From Promethearchaeota archaeon (GTDB lineage Archaea; Asgardarchaeota; Lokiarchaeia; Sigynarchaeales; SOKP01): 48,655 nt of DNA. Below are positions 1 to 8,734 of the stretch, in pieces (within the stretch, counting starts at the first letter, position 1; every line of letters starts with the position of its first letter). Below the pieces are notes generated by a model. It saw only the letters and a program-made list of their open reading frames with translations, made no database searches and was not told where the DNA came from. The stretch covers positions 1 to 48,655 of the forward strand of contig JAUWBH010000017.1 in the NCBI GenBank assembly GCA_030605085.1, written 5' to 3'. The position numbers were made by a program, and so were the translations under genes.

Positions 1-117
1 CCAGCCACCAGAACTACTACAAGAACACCAACTCGCAAGCCAGCCACCAGAACTACTACAAGAACACCAACTCGCAAGCCAACCACCAGAACTACAACAA
101 GAGCAACAACTCGCAAG
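1..117 (+). repeat. 39-bp in-frame tandem repeat, three copies plus a degenerate fourth
   Basis: Units at 1-39, 40-78 and 79-117 each begin cca(g/a)cc and end actcgcaag. The first two are identical and the third differs by a few bases; a fourth degenerate copy starts at 118. Each unit codes for 13 residues of the Thr/Arg-rich segment of the RING-like protein. The array probably continues upstream of the window. There are no spacers, so it is not a CRISPR array. Confidence 0.9.
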
Positions 118-462
118 CCAACCACTAGAACTACTGCAAAAACAGCCCCTAGTAGAAAAAGAACTACTCCAAGCATATCTTTTGAAAGACTGAAGCCAAA
201 AGCAGGAATTCTCTCCTTGGAAGATTTCAAATGTATTTTTTGTTTTAAATTACCACAGACTCCGACCGATGATAAACGAGGCATTATTTTATGCCCAAAT
301 TGTAAACATCCAGCTCACGCTGATGAATTTAAAGAGTGGCTTAAAAGTTCAACCCTTTGTTCTCGATGCGACCAGCTAATCCCTCCTGCATTTCGTAGAA
401 ATCCTAAAATAATTCCTGCAAAACAATATGCAGCTATAATAAAAGAATTTTCTAGAAGATAA
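1..462 (+). CDS. RING-like zinc-finger protein with basic Thr/Arg repeats (5' end outside window)
   Basis: The frame is open from the first base, so this is the 3' part of a longer gene; the TTG at 217 is an internal codon, not the likely start. Residues 1 to about 50 are a Thr/Arg/Pro/Lys-rich tandem repeat (PATRTTTRTPTRK units). The C-terminal 80 residues hold eight potential zinc ligands spaced CxxC-x16-CxxC-x-H-xx-H-x13-CxxC, the kind of cross-brace seen in RING/B-box-like fingers, followed by a short basic tail. RING fingers usually mediate protein contacts, often in ubiquitin transfer; the basic repeat could bind nucleic acid. Both roles are inference. No ubiquitin-system gene lies nearby in the window. 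Sure about the coding frame and the zinc finger, unsure about function. Confidence 0.75.
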   Translation, partial: PATRTTTRTPTRKPATRTTTRTPTRKPTTRTTTRATTRKPTTRTTAKTAPSRKRTTPSISFERLKPKAGILSLEDFKCIFCFKLPQTPTDDKRGIILCPNCKHPAHADEFKEWLKSSTLCSRCDQLIPPAFRRNPKIIPAKQYAAIIKEFSRR

Positions 463-487
463 TTAAGGAAGACGCTAAAAAAAAATA

Positions 488-589
488 ATTCCTAAATCTA
501 TTGGAAATCTTAAAAAATTAAACTCATTGGAGATTTCAGAAAAAGATATTAAATTTTTACCGGATTCAATGCAAATGCTACTTCTTTAA
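488..589 (+). pseudogene. Leucine-rich-repeat gene fragment
   Basis: A 33-codon frame ending in TAA reads IPKSIGNLKKLNSLEIS followed by a second LPDSM half-unit. That is the standard pattern of a leucine-rich repeat (LPxSIGNLxxLxxLxIS). A stop codon lies just upstream at 476-478 and there is no start codon, so this is a leftover of a longer LRR protein gene rather than a working gene. The short fragment could also be the tail of a gene lost by deletion between it and the RING-like gene. Confidence 0.45.
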
Positions 590-669
590 TTCTTCTAAAA
601 TAATTATTAAATAATATTTTATTTTGGTTCTCATTTTTAAATAATAGTTCTTTTTTTGAATGATGAAAG

Positions 670-999
670 ATGAAAGAATGCAAATGTACTTCCTGTAAAC
701 CTGTATATATTGTAATATATGAACCTGGCAGTGCTGAGTCTGTTTTAAAATGCGAGGAATGCGGTAAATTATGGTATAACATCCTTTACGAGCAAATGAG
801 CTTTTCGAATGCGGATGACGATTTAGATCTATATCAGATTCCCATTACTCCAGAGGAATATAAAAAGATAACCGAAACAAAATATAAGGATTTAAACTTA
901 AATTTTTTAAAGGGTAGAACTGCTCGCATAGAACATAAAGGTGGAGTAGTCGAGATCAGTTCGGATCTTGCCCTTAGTCGATGTGGAAGGTCTTATTGA
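670..999 (+). CDS. Small zinc-ribbon protein, function unknown
   Basis: A 109-residue protein that starts with a CxCxxC cluster (residues 4-9) and has a CxxC knuckle (KCEECG) near residue 28, giving a plausible zinc ribbon in the first 35 residues. The rest is acidic with no motif I recognise. The ATG at 670 is preceded by a purine-rich stretch (gatgaaag); another ATG at 663 is in a different frame. It stands alone, with an AT-rich hairpin about 60 bases after its stop. I do not recognise a named family. Confidence 0.6.
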   Translation: MKECKCTSCKPVYIVIYEPGSAESVLKCEECGKLWYNILYEQMSFSNADDDLDLYQIPITPEEYKKITETKYKDLNLNFLKGRTARIEHKGGVVEISSDLALSRCGRSY

Positions 1000-1059
1000 A
1001 AATTATAATTAATCTCCTCCAAGAAAGTGAAAAGTCCATATTTGAAAATTTTTTCCTTT

Positions 1060-1088
1060 AATAACTTATTTTTTAAGTTATTTTTTAA
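1060..1088 (+). terminator. AT-rich stem-loop followed by T run
   Basis: aataactta (1060-1068) pairs with taagttatt (1074-1082) around a TTTTT loop, and more T residues follow. It sits about 60 bases after the stop of the zinc-ribbon gene. Archaeal termination mostly needs only a T-rich tract, so the hairpin may be incidental. Confidence 0.4.
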
Positions 1089-1098
1089 GCATTCGTGA

Positions 1099-1194
1099 AG
1101 TTTCTTTCAATTTAAATTCAATTTACCAAAAAAGATTGCAAAAATAAATCCATCTCAACAAGAATTCCTCGAAAGGATTTTGAATAGGTATTAA
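1099..1194 (+). pseudogene. C-terminal gene fragment, unrecognised
   Basis: In the otherwise gene-free stretch 1000-1298 a short frame after a TGA at 1096 reads a protein-like tail (LPKKIAKINPSQQEFLERIL...) ending in TAA at 1192. There is no start codon. It may be the end of a gene lost by deletion, like the LRR fragment upstream. The call rests only on protein-like composition. Confidence 0.2.
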
Positions 1195-1298
1195 TCTTTT
1201 ATTATTTTTTATATTAATGTAATAAGGATAGTAGATAATCCCTATTATAGCAACCTTTTCATTACTCATGTGAATTACCTTTAAATAAAATATTTTGT

Positions 1299-2165
1299 TT
1301 ACATCCCCTTAAAATAAGGTTTTCTTTTTTTTAAGAAGGCTTGAACACCTTCTTTTACATCTTCAGAATTAACATTTACACCAAAACCCAATTGTTCGAA
1401 CTGTAATCCAATATCTAATGGCACCTGAGTACCAAATCTTATGCATTTTTTAATTATTATTAAGCTAGTTGTTGCTGCATCACCTAATAATTTAGCTTTT
1501 TCGTGAACTATTTCTTCAAATTCATCGTCATCAGCTAAAAAAGTTATAAGCCCCCACTCATGCATCTGTTCAGCAGAATACATCTCACCAAAATAAAGCA
1601 TTCTCGTAGCTCTCGTTAACCCTATATGTTTAATCATCCTTTGAGTTCCTCCCGCCGCTGGAAAGATTCCTCTTTGTATTTCAGTAAAACCAAATGTAGA
1701 TCTTTTACTAGCAATAATGATATCACATAGAAGGGTCAATTCAGTACCTCCACCTAACGCATAACCATCCACAGCAGCAATTAAAGGTTTAGGAAAAGAT
1801 TCAATAGAATTGTAATAATTATGGTACATAGTAATAAGATACGACATATGCCATGGAATGTTAGGTTTTATGCCAGGAATAAAAACGGCACTTAAATCTT
1901 GACCTACAGAAAAGGCGGGCTTTTTCGTGAATTCTTTAGTTCCCCGTAGAACGACGCATCGAATATCTTGATCTAATACCATGAATTTTAATGCTTCATC
2001 AATTTCTTTTATCGTTTGAACCGTTATAGCGTTTAATCTATCTGGTCGATTAATTGAAATTACAGCATAATTTCCATCAATACCCTCTCTAATTATATTG
2101 CCATCCTTATCTAATTTTTTCGGCAAATTTACTTTAATATGCTCAAATTCTTTTTCATTGGACAT
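1299..2165 (-). CDS. Enoyl-CoA hydratase/isomerase (crotonase) family protein
   Basis: A 288-residue crotonase-fold enzyme expected to add water to, or isomerise, a CoA-bound enoyl group in the cytoplasm. Both oxyanion-hole regions are present: AFSVGQDLS near residue 84-92 and ALGGGTEL near 136-143. Both glutamates used for hydration in rat enoyl-CoA hydratase have counterparts, E142 (GGGTEL) and E162 (FTEIQRG), so it is probably an active hydratase. The N-terminal 30 residues are a short extension before the fold starts. It is transcribed away from three acyl-CoA synthetases, across a 266-bp divergent promoter region, which fits a shared acyl-CoA pathway. Substrate chain length or aromatic character cannot be told from sequence. 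The start ATG at 2165 has no strong ribosome-binding site. Confidence 0.9.
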   Translation of the reverse strand: MSNEKEFEHIKVNLPKKLDKDGNIIREGIDGNYAVISINRPDRLNAITVQTIKEIDEALKFMVLDQDIRCVVLRGTKEFTKKPAFSVGQDLSAVFIPGIKPNIPWHMSYLITMYHNYYNSIESFPKPLIAAVDGYALGGGTELTLLCDIIIASKRSTFGFTEIQRGIFPAAGGTQRMIKHIGLTRATRMLYFGEMYSAEQMHEWGLITFLADDDEFEEIVHEKAKLLGDAATTSLIIIKKCIRFGTQVPLDIGLQFEQLGFGVNVNSEDVKEGVQAFLKKRKPYFKGM

Positions 2166-2376
2166 TTTTTATAACCATTTATACTTTGAATTAAGAATGT
2201 TCTAGTATTATCTTCTTTTCAATTTAAAATTTTTATTTCTTATTTGAATTAAAAAGAAGTACGACCAATTATTATTACATTAAAATGAACTTTTACATGC
2301 TACTTCTCGAAGCGACTCCTTGAAATCAAACACATATTTCTAAAAAACATTCAAACCAATGATAATGATCGCAATA

Positions 2377-2384
2377 TTTATAAG
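2377..2384 (+). promoter_or_regulatory. TATA-like box of the first acyl-CoA synthetase gene
   Basis: TTTATAAG lies 48 bases before the ATG at 2432, which would put transcription start near 2405, with a short leader carrying aaggt before the start codon. This matches archaeal TATA-box spacing. Confidence 0.5.
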
Positions 2385-2431
2385 TTGAATTAATCTATTT
2401 CTTTTAATCAAAATTTTATTAAGGTAAATCA

Positions 2432-4144
2432 ATGAAAGATTATTCAGAATGGAAGCCAATTTTAGATTATGAAAACGAATCACCCTATATAGAGAATCCA
2501 AATAGACCTTGGTTGATATTCAAACCACCTAAAGTACCAAAGTCAATAAAATTTGATCCTATCCCGATTCATGAATTTATAAAGTTATCTGCCCGAAAAT
2601 TCCCTAATAATGTATTGGTTTATCATAAACCAACCGATAGAAAATACACTTATCGAGAATTAATATATTATGCAGATAAAATTGCTAATGCTTTACACGA
2701 ATTAGGTGTAAAAAAAGGGGATTCTGTTGGCATAATGTCAATAAATTGCCCTGAATTTTTATTTTGTGTATTAGGTATCCTAGAAACGGGCGCAATGGTA
2801 GTACCGATCAATCCACTTCTTAAAGAATCGGATGTAACTTACATAGTCGCAGAAACTGGCAATTTAAGCACCATTTTTGTTCATAAAACCAATTTTAGAA
2901 CAATCAAAAAAACAAGAAAGGAAGTTGAAATTCAGAACGTAATTTTGTTAGCAGCTGAAGAGGCGAAATCTAACACGATTACTCTTGAAGAATTCATATA
3001 CGATAAACCTGCTAAACCGCCTGACGTGGACATTAATCCTATTGATGATGTTGCGGCATTGTTATTTACAGGTGGCACTACTGGATTGCCAAAAGGTGTA
3101 ATGTTAACTCATAATAATTTAGTTTCAAATACTCTTTCAATATTCTATAATTCAGAATCATCTTACGAAGAAATGGAAGAAGCAAAGGGCTCAATTGTAG
3201 TTTTATCAATCTTACCATTGTGTCATTCTTTTGGGTTCGTTGTTGTCAATACTGCAATGTTCGCAGCCGAAATGCTCGTGATGTTTGAATCTTTTGAACC
3301 GTCTGAGGTTTTGAAAGCTATTGAATATTATCGCGTTCCATTATTCGTGGGCGTTCCTGTCATGTATCAAATGTTAATCAACCATCCTGATTTTACAGAG
3401 AGAGATCTTTCTAGCATCGAGGGGTCTGTTTCTTCCTCAGCAGCATTAGCTCCTGAATTAGCAAGAAAATGGGAACAAATCATAGGAACAAAAATTGGTC
3501 AAGGCTATGGTCTTACTGAGGCATCACCTGCTACCCATCTACCTGCTTCTTGGCTACCAAAGGTCAGACCAGAGAGCATAGGTGTTCCTATTCTTAATAC
3601 GGATTCAAAAATCGTAAATCCTGAAACATTAGAAGAAATTAAACTAGGAGAAGTAGGTGAAATATTGATTAAAGGGCCTCAAGTAATGAAAGGATACTGG
3701 AAAAGGCCAGAAGCTACGAAAAAGGACATAGTTAATGGATGGTTAAGGACTGGTGATCTTGGAAGAATAGATAAAGATGGTTATTTTTATATTGAAGGTC
3801 GCACGAAAGATATGATTAAATATAAGGGCTATAAAGTAATGCCAAAAGAAGTCGAAGAAAAATTGTTTGAACATCCAGCCATCTCAGAGGTAGGTGTAAT
3901 AGGTGTTCCTGATCCGAACATTGGCGAAACTATAAAAGCTTTTGTTGTTCTTGAAAAAGAATATCGTGGAAAAATCACCGAACGCGAAATTATTGATTGG
4001 GCTAAAGAACATCTAGCAGGATATAAATATCCGCGTCAAGTTGAATTTATAAAATTATTACCACGCACTACTATTGGAAAAATATTTCGAAGAAAATTAA
4101 AAGAAATGGAACTAAAACAACAAGAAAAAAAGTTAGAGGTATAA
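2432..4144 (+). CDS. Acyl-CoA synthetase (AMP-forming), copy 1
   Basis: A 570-residue adenylate-forming enzyme that activates a carboxylic acid to acyl-AMP and then acyl-CoA. Core motifs are all present: the Thr/Gly-rich ATP loop LLFTGGTTGLPKG at about 209-221, GYGLTEAS at about 358-365, GWLRTGDLG plus GRTKDMIKYKGYK at about 436-470, and the C-terminal catalytic lysine in TTIGKIF near 550. Length is normal for medium/long-chain or aryl-CoA ligases. It is the first of three tandem paralogues on the same strand, each with its own intergenic region (165 and 162 bases), so they may be separately transcribed. The C-terminal third is almost the same as copy 2 even at silent sites, which points to gene conversion. 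The true acid substrate is unknown. Confidence 0.92.
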   Translation: MKDYSEWKPILDYENESPYIENPNRPWLIFKPPKVPKSIKFDPIPIHEFIKLSARKFPNNVLVYHKPTDRKYTYRELIYYADKIANALHELGVKKGDSVGIMSINCPEFLFCVLGILETGAMVVPINPLLKESDVTYIVAETGNLSTIFVHKTNFRTIKKTRKEVEIQNVILLAAEEAKSNTITLEEFIYDKPAKPPDVDINPIDDVAALLFTGGTTGLPKGVMLTHNNLVSNTLSIFYNSESSYEEMEEAKGSIVVLSILPLCHSFGFVVVNTAMFAAEMLVMFESFEPSEVLKAIEYYRVPLFVGVPVMYQMLINHPDFTERDLSSIEGSVSSSAALAPELARKWEQIIGTKIGQGYGLTEASPATHLPASWLPKVRPESIGVPILNTDSKIVNPETLEEIKLGEVGEILIKGPQVMKGYWKRPEATKKDIVNGWLRTGDLGRIDKDGYFYIEGRTKDMIKYKGYKVMPKEVEEKLFEHPAISEVGVIGVPDPNIGETIKAFVVLEKEYRGKITEREIIDWAKEHLAGYKYPRQVEFIKLLPRTTIGKIFRRKLKEMELKQQEKKLEV

Positions 4145-4309
4145 TAGTTCCTTTATAGTTCTTGGGATAGAAAATAATAGAATATTAAGAGAAGATACGA
4201 ATATTTTAAAATCTTTTTTTACCAATTGGAATAAATAGAGAGATCTTAGAAAAGAAGAAAATTGAAAAGGTTGTCTTTCTAAAGTATATATATATTTGAA
4301 GGTAAAATA

Positions 4310-5989
4310 ATGAAAGATTATTCAGATTGGGCAGTAAAATACGATTTTGAAAATGATTCTCCATATGTGAATTCAAATAGACTTTGGTTAAAGCATCAAT
4401 CTCCAACAGCGACAAATTCAATTAAATTTGATCCTATACCTTTTCACGAATTAATAAAGTTAACAGTTAATATGTTTCCTAATAACGTGTGTATCTATCA
4501 TAAACCATCAGATAAAAAATACACATATCGAGAATTAGTAAATTATGCGAATCGGATTGCAAATGCATTGTATGAATTAGGTGTCGGGAAAGGTGATTCT
4601 GTTGGTATAATGTCTGTAAATTGCCCTGAATTTATATTTTGTTTCTTGGGGATTTTAGAAACCGGAGCAGTTTTTGTTCCGATCAATCCACTTCTTAAAG
4701 AATCAGAAGTAACTCATATAGTGAAAGAGGCTGGTAATATAAAAGCCATTTTTGTACATAGAACTAATTATAGAACTATTAAAAAAACAAGAAAGGAAGT
4801 CGAAGTAGAAAATGTGATAATGATTGCATCAGAGGAGGGAAAGGATGATGCAATAACTTTTACAGAATTCATCGAAGGAGTTGCTGCTAAACAGCCAGAT
4901 GTTGATATCGATCCTGAAAACGATATTGCGGCACTTTTATTTACAGGGGGTACTACTGGCTTACCTAAAGGAGTAATGTTAACACATAATAATTTAGTTT
5001 CTGCAACTCTGTTAGGTATTGCTGTTTCATACGAATCAGTTGAAGATATAGAAGCAAAACGAGGTAACGGTGCAATATTGTCCATTTTACCCTTATGCCA
5101 CGCTATGGGATTTACTGTGGTAATGGTTTTCCTATATAATGCTTGGATGAATGTGATGTTTGATTCTTTTGATCCTTCTGAAGTTTTAGAAGCTATTGAA
5201 TATTATCGAGTTACTGTATTTATAGGCGTACCTGTAATGTTTCAAATGTTAATTAAATCTCCTGATTTTACCGAACGAGATCTTTCAAGTCTTGAGACTG
5301 CAGTATCTGGATCAGCTGCATTAGCTCCGGAGCTTGCAAATAAATGGGAAAAAAATGCGGGAATTAAGGTTTCTCAAGGTTATGGGCTTACAGAAACTAC
5401 AGCAATATCGCACGTTTCTGCGGTATGGTTGTCAGAGATTAGATCGGAAAGTATTGGAGTTCCTATTCCTGATACTGATTCGAAAATTGTAGATCCAGAT
5501 ACATTGGAAGAACTTAAACGAGGTGAAGTAGGAGAAATTTTGATCAAAGGTCCAACAGTAATGAAAGGATACTGGAAAAAACCAGAAGCTACAAAAAGAG
5601 ATCTCGTGAATGGTTGGTTAAGGACTGGTGATCTTGGAAGAATAGATAAAGAGGGGTATTTTTATATTGAAGGTCGCACGAAAGATATGATTAAGTATAA
5701 GGGTTATAAAGTAATGCCAAAAGAAGTCGAAGAAAATTTATTTGAACATCCCGCAATCGCAGATGTAGGGGTAGTGGGTGTACCTGATCCTATTATAGGC
5801 GAAACTATAAAAGCTTTTGTTGTACTTGAAAAAGAGTATCGTGGAAAAATCACCGAACGCGAAATTATTGAATGGGCTAAAGAACGACTAGCCGGGTATA
5901 AATATCCGCGTCAAGTGGAATTTATAAAATCTTTACCAAGAACTACTATTGGTAAAATATTTCGAAGAAAATTAAGAGAAATGGAATAA
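4310..5989 (+). CDS. Acyl-CoA synthetase (AMP-forming), copy 2
   Basis: A 559-residue paralogue of the upstream gene with the same set of motifs: FTGGTTGLPKG near residue 210, GYGLTETT near 358, GWLRTGDLG and KYKGYKVMPKEVEE in the C-terminal hinge, and TTIGKIF with the catalytic lysine. The ATG at 4310 is preceded by gaaggt and, further up, by a run of alternating TA (4286-4294) that may be the TATA element. The 3' third is nearly identical in DNA to copy 1, while the central substrate-binding region is much more diverged, so the copies may differ in substrate while sharing a homogenised C-terminal domain. Confidence 0.92.
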   Translation: MKDYSDWAVKYDFENDSPYVNSNRLWLKHQSPTATNSIKFDPIPFHELIKLTVNMFPNNVCIYHKPSDKKYTYRELVNYANRIANALYELGVGKGDSVGIMSVNCPEFIFCFLGILETGAVFVPINPLLKESEVTHIVKEAGNIKAIFVHRTNYRTIKKTRKEVEVENVIMIASEEGKDDAITFTEFIEGVAAKQPDVDIDPENDIAALLFTGGTTGLPKGVMLTHNNLVSATLLGIAVSYESVEDIEAKRGNGAILSILPLCHAMGFTVVMVFLYNAWMNVMFDSFDPSEVLEAIEYYRVTVFIGVPVMFQMLIKSPDFTERDLSSLETAVSGSAALAPELANKWEKNAGIKVSQGYGLTETTAISHVSAVWLSEIRSESIGVPIPDTDSKIVDPDTLEELKRGEVGEILIKGPTVMKGYWKKPEATKRDLVNGWLRTGDLGRIDKEGYFYIEGRTKDMIKYKGYKVMPKEVEENLFEHPAIADVGVVGVPDPIIGETIKAFVVLEKEYRGKITEREIIEWAKERLAGYKYPRQVEFIKSLPRTTIGKIFRRKLREME

Positions 5990-6138
5990 GAAAAGAAAGA
6001 GAAACCTTTAGCTCATTTATAGTCAAAAAAATAAATTAATATCATTTTTATCCTTATTTTTACAATGATGTAAAGACTTAAATACATTAAAATCTAGATC
6101 ATGGTTATATCCAAATAAAAATTTTTATTTGAAATTTT

Positions 6139-6144
6139 GGAGGT
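6139..6144 (+). promoter_or_regulatory. Ribosome-binding site GGAGGT that fixes the start of copy 3
   Basis: GGAGGT ends 7 bases before the ATG at 6152. An in-frame TTG at 6137 overlaps this motif, so the TTG cannot be the real start; the ATG also matches the MKDYS start of the two paralogues. Confidence 0.75.
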
Positions 6145-6151
6145 AATCTCA

Positions 6152-7822
6152 ATGAAAGATTATTCAGATTGGAAACCCGTGTTTGATTATGAGAATGAGT
6201 CACCCTATGTCAATCCAAATAGACCGTGGTTGAAACACCGATCGCCTAAAGTACCAAGATCAATGAAATTTGACCCTATTCCCGTTCATGAATTTATTAA
6301 AGTAGCAGTTAATAAATTTCCTAACAATGTGTGTGTCCATCATAAAGAAACGGATAAAAAATACACTTATCGAGAATTAATAAATTATGCGGATCGAATT
6401 GCGAATGCTTTGCACGAATTAGGTGTTGGGAAAGGGGATGCTGTCGGCATAATGTCGGTAAATTGTCCTGAATTTTTGTTTTGTTTCTTAGGGGTCTTAG
6501 AAACTGGAGCTACTTTGGTGCCAATCAATCCGCTTCTTACAGAATCAGATGTAACTCATATTATTCGCGAATCAGGCCACATTAAGGTAATTTTCTCTTC
6601 TAAACCCAATTATAGAACCATCAAAAAAGCACTGAAACAAGTTGAGGTAGAACACGTAATTTTAATTGCTACGGATGAGGCAAAAGAGGGTACTATTACA
6701 CTTGATGAATTGATAAATGGCAAAACAGCAAAACCCCCAGACGTTGATATAGACACTTTTAATGATATTGCGGCATTGTTATTTACTGGAGGTACCACTG
6801 GGTTGCCAAAAGGAGTAATGTTGACGCATTATAATGTAGTAGCTGCTGCTCTTTCAGGGATGTACAATACAGACCAACCGATTGAAGAAGATTTTGGAAA
6901 TGGTGTATTTTTATCTATATTACCATTATGCCATGCTATGGGATTCGAATTTTTGATTTGTGTTTTTCATGAGGCTTCGATGATGGTAATGTTTTCTTTT
7001 AATCCAACTGAAGTTTTAGAAGATATAGAATATTATCAACTTACATCATTTTGGGGTGTGCCTGTCATGTATCAAATGATGATCAATTCTCCCGATTTTA
7101 CTGAGCGAGATCTTTCAAGTCTCGAACATGCAGGCTGTGGATCAGCCGCTTTAGCCCCAGAATTAGCAAAAAAATGGGAAAAAGTCGTGGGATTTAAGAT
7201 TTCTCAAGGTTATGGACTTACTGAAACATCCGCTTTCTCCCATGGTTCTGCAGATTGGTTGCCGGAAATTAGATCGGAAAGTGTGGGGGTTCCATTAATG
7301 AATACCGATGCAATTATCGTTAATCCTGACACATTAGAAGAACTTAAACAAGGGGAAGTTGGGGAAATATTGATCAAAGGCCCTCAAGTAATGAAGGGAT
7401 ACTGGAAAAGACCAGAAGCCACAAAAAAAGACATCGTTAATGGCTGGCTTAGAACAGGTGATCTTGGAAGAATAGATGAGGAGGGATATTTTTATATAGA
7501 GGGGCGTACCAAGGATATGGTTAAATACAAGAGTTATAAAGTAATGGCAAGGGAAGTTGAAGAAAAATTGATGGAACATCCAGCAATCTTAGAAGTAGGG
7601 GTAGCAGGGATTCCTGACCCTAATATAGGGGAAACAATCAAAGCATGGGTTGTACTCAAAAAAGAATATAGTGATAAAGGCATTACCGAACGTGAGATAA
7701 TAGAATGGGCAAAAGAGCGAATGGCAGGATATAAATATCCACGTCATGTGGAGTTCTTGAAAGCATTACCACGAACAGCCGTTGGTAAAATTTTTCGAAG
7801 AAAATTAAGAGAAATGGAATAA
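6152..7822 (+). CDS. Acyl-CoA synthetase (AMP-forming), copy 3, altered hinge motif
   Basis: A 556-residue third paralogue starting MKDYSDWKP, as do its neighbours. The ATP loop (FTGGTTGLPKG), GYGLTETS, GWLRTGDLG and the catalytic lysine of TAVGKIF are intact. The hinge motif between the two domains differs: the other copies have KYKGYKVMPKEVEE, while here it is KYKSYKVMAREVEE, so the usual glycine and proline are serine and alanine. That loop moves during the switch from adenylation to thioester formation, so kinetics or specificity may differ; this is inference. DNA identity to copies 1 and 2 is lower than between those two. A TATA-like cttaaata lies at about 6077-6084. It ends 210 bases before the convergent LysE-type gene. 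Confidence 0.92.
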   Translation: MKDYSDWKPVFDYENESPYVNPNRPWLKHRSPKVPRSMKFDPIPVHEFIKVAVNKFPNNVCVHHKETDKKYTYRELINYADRIANALHELGVGKGDAVGIMSVNCPEFLFCFLGVLETGATLVPINPLLTESDVTHIIRESGHIKVIFSSKPNYRTIKKALKQVEVEHVILIATDEAKEGTITLDELINGKTAKPPDVDIDTFNDIAALLFTGGTTGLPKGVMLTHYNVVAAALSGMYNTDQPIEEDFGNGVFLSILPLCHAMGFEFLICVFHEASMMVMFSFNPTEVLEDIEYYQLTSFWGVPVMYQMMINSPDFTERDLSSLEHAGCGSAALAPELAKKWEKVVGFKISQGYGLTETSAFSHGSADWLPEIRSESVGVPLMNTDAIIVNPDTLEELKQGEVGEILIKGPQVMKGYWKRPEATKKDIVNGWLRTGDLGRIDEEGYFYIEGRTKDMVKYKSYKVMAREVEEKLMEHPAILEVGVAGIPDPNIGETIKAWVVLKKEYSDKGITEREIIEWAKERMAGYKYPRHVEFLKALPRTAVGKIFRRKLREME

Positions 7823-8032
7823 GAAAAGCAAGAGAAAACATTAGCCCCTTTATAATCCTTGAGAATGAATATAACGGAAAAATAAGTGAAATAATAATAT
7901 TTAAATTAGAAAAAATTCTATTTTCTTTTGAAATTTTTTAAGATAACCAATAAAAAATTATTAAAAACAATTTTTAAATTTTAAAAAGTGTTAAAAACGG
8001 ATTTCCTTCTTTCTTTTATTTATTTAAATCTA

Positions 8033-8695
8033 TTAAATTTCTGGAGGGAAAAAGATTATATTTAGAGCTAAATAAATTCCAAAACCTATCATAAAGATCC
8101 CGCAACAAATTAACACAACTTTATACACCTTTGGATTTAACGATCTTCCACCAAAATATACGAAAATAGAAACTGGGATGTACCACGCAAAATCGCCTAG
8201 TTCATGACCTAAAAAGAATAAAAGTAATCCTACTGGATTTTCAAAACTGATGTTAAAATTAATCATAAAACTTAAGCCTATAACCGCCCACCAGAATATC
8301 CAGAATGGGTTACTTATTGAGCAGTATATACCTCCTAAGAAACTATTTCCCTTGAATCCTTTGATATCTTCGTCCGTAATTTTCGAAAAATCAATAGTAA
8401 TATCTTTTGTATAGACGTCTCTTATGACTAATGACCCAAAAATAACTAAAAAAATACCCCCAAAAAACCCAATAGTTGTTAAAACGATAATATTTTGTAA
8501 AAATAAATAAAGCCCCCAAAGTAACAATAAAATTAAAGCAAATTCTAATACTGCGTGACCTAAAATAATAAAGAATCCTGCGAGATACCCTCTTTTTTCC
8601 TTTAGCGACTTATATATCGTAAAAGTTAATACTGGACCAGGAGTTAAAGCACCCGTAAGCGCTATTAAAAAAGAAAAAATGAATATTTCAATCAT
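8033..8695 (-). CDS. LysE-family membrane exporter
   Basis: A membrane protein of about 220 residues with six hydrophobic segments. It has the family landmarks: the N-terminal GALTPGPVL segment (residues 15-23 from the ATG), a central GGIYCSISNPFWIFWW segment and a conserved GHELGDFAWY stretch. LysE/RhtB proteins export amino acids such as lysine, threonine or related compounds out of the cell. I take the ATG at 8695; a TTG at 8707 would add four residues. It lies 39 bases downstream of proA on the same strand, so co-transcription with proline biosynthesis genes is possible, and an amino acid substrate is reasonable, but the substrate is not visible from sequence. Confidence 0.85.
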   Translation of the reverse strand: MIEIFIFSFLIALTGALTPGPVLTFTIYKSLKEKRGYLAGFFIILGHAVLEFALILLLLWGLYLFLQNIIVLTTIGFFGGIFLVIFGSLVIRDVYTKDITIDFSKITDEDIKGFKGNSFLGGIYCSISNPFWIFWWAVIGLSFMINFNISFENPVGLLLFFLGHELGDFAWYIPVSIFVYFGGRSLNPKVYKVVLICCGIFMIGFGIYLALNIIFFPPEI

Positions 8696-8734
8696 ATATT
8701 TAACCAAAATTTCTTAATGATTTAAAATTTATAT

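Noticed and set aside
1..147. Tandem 39-bp units as a CRISPR array
   Set aside because: The units are directly adjacent without spacers and keep an open frame into a zinc-finger protein.
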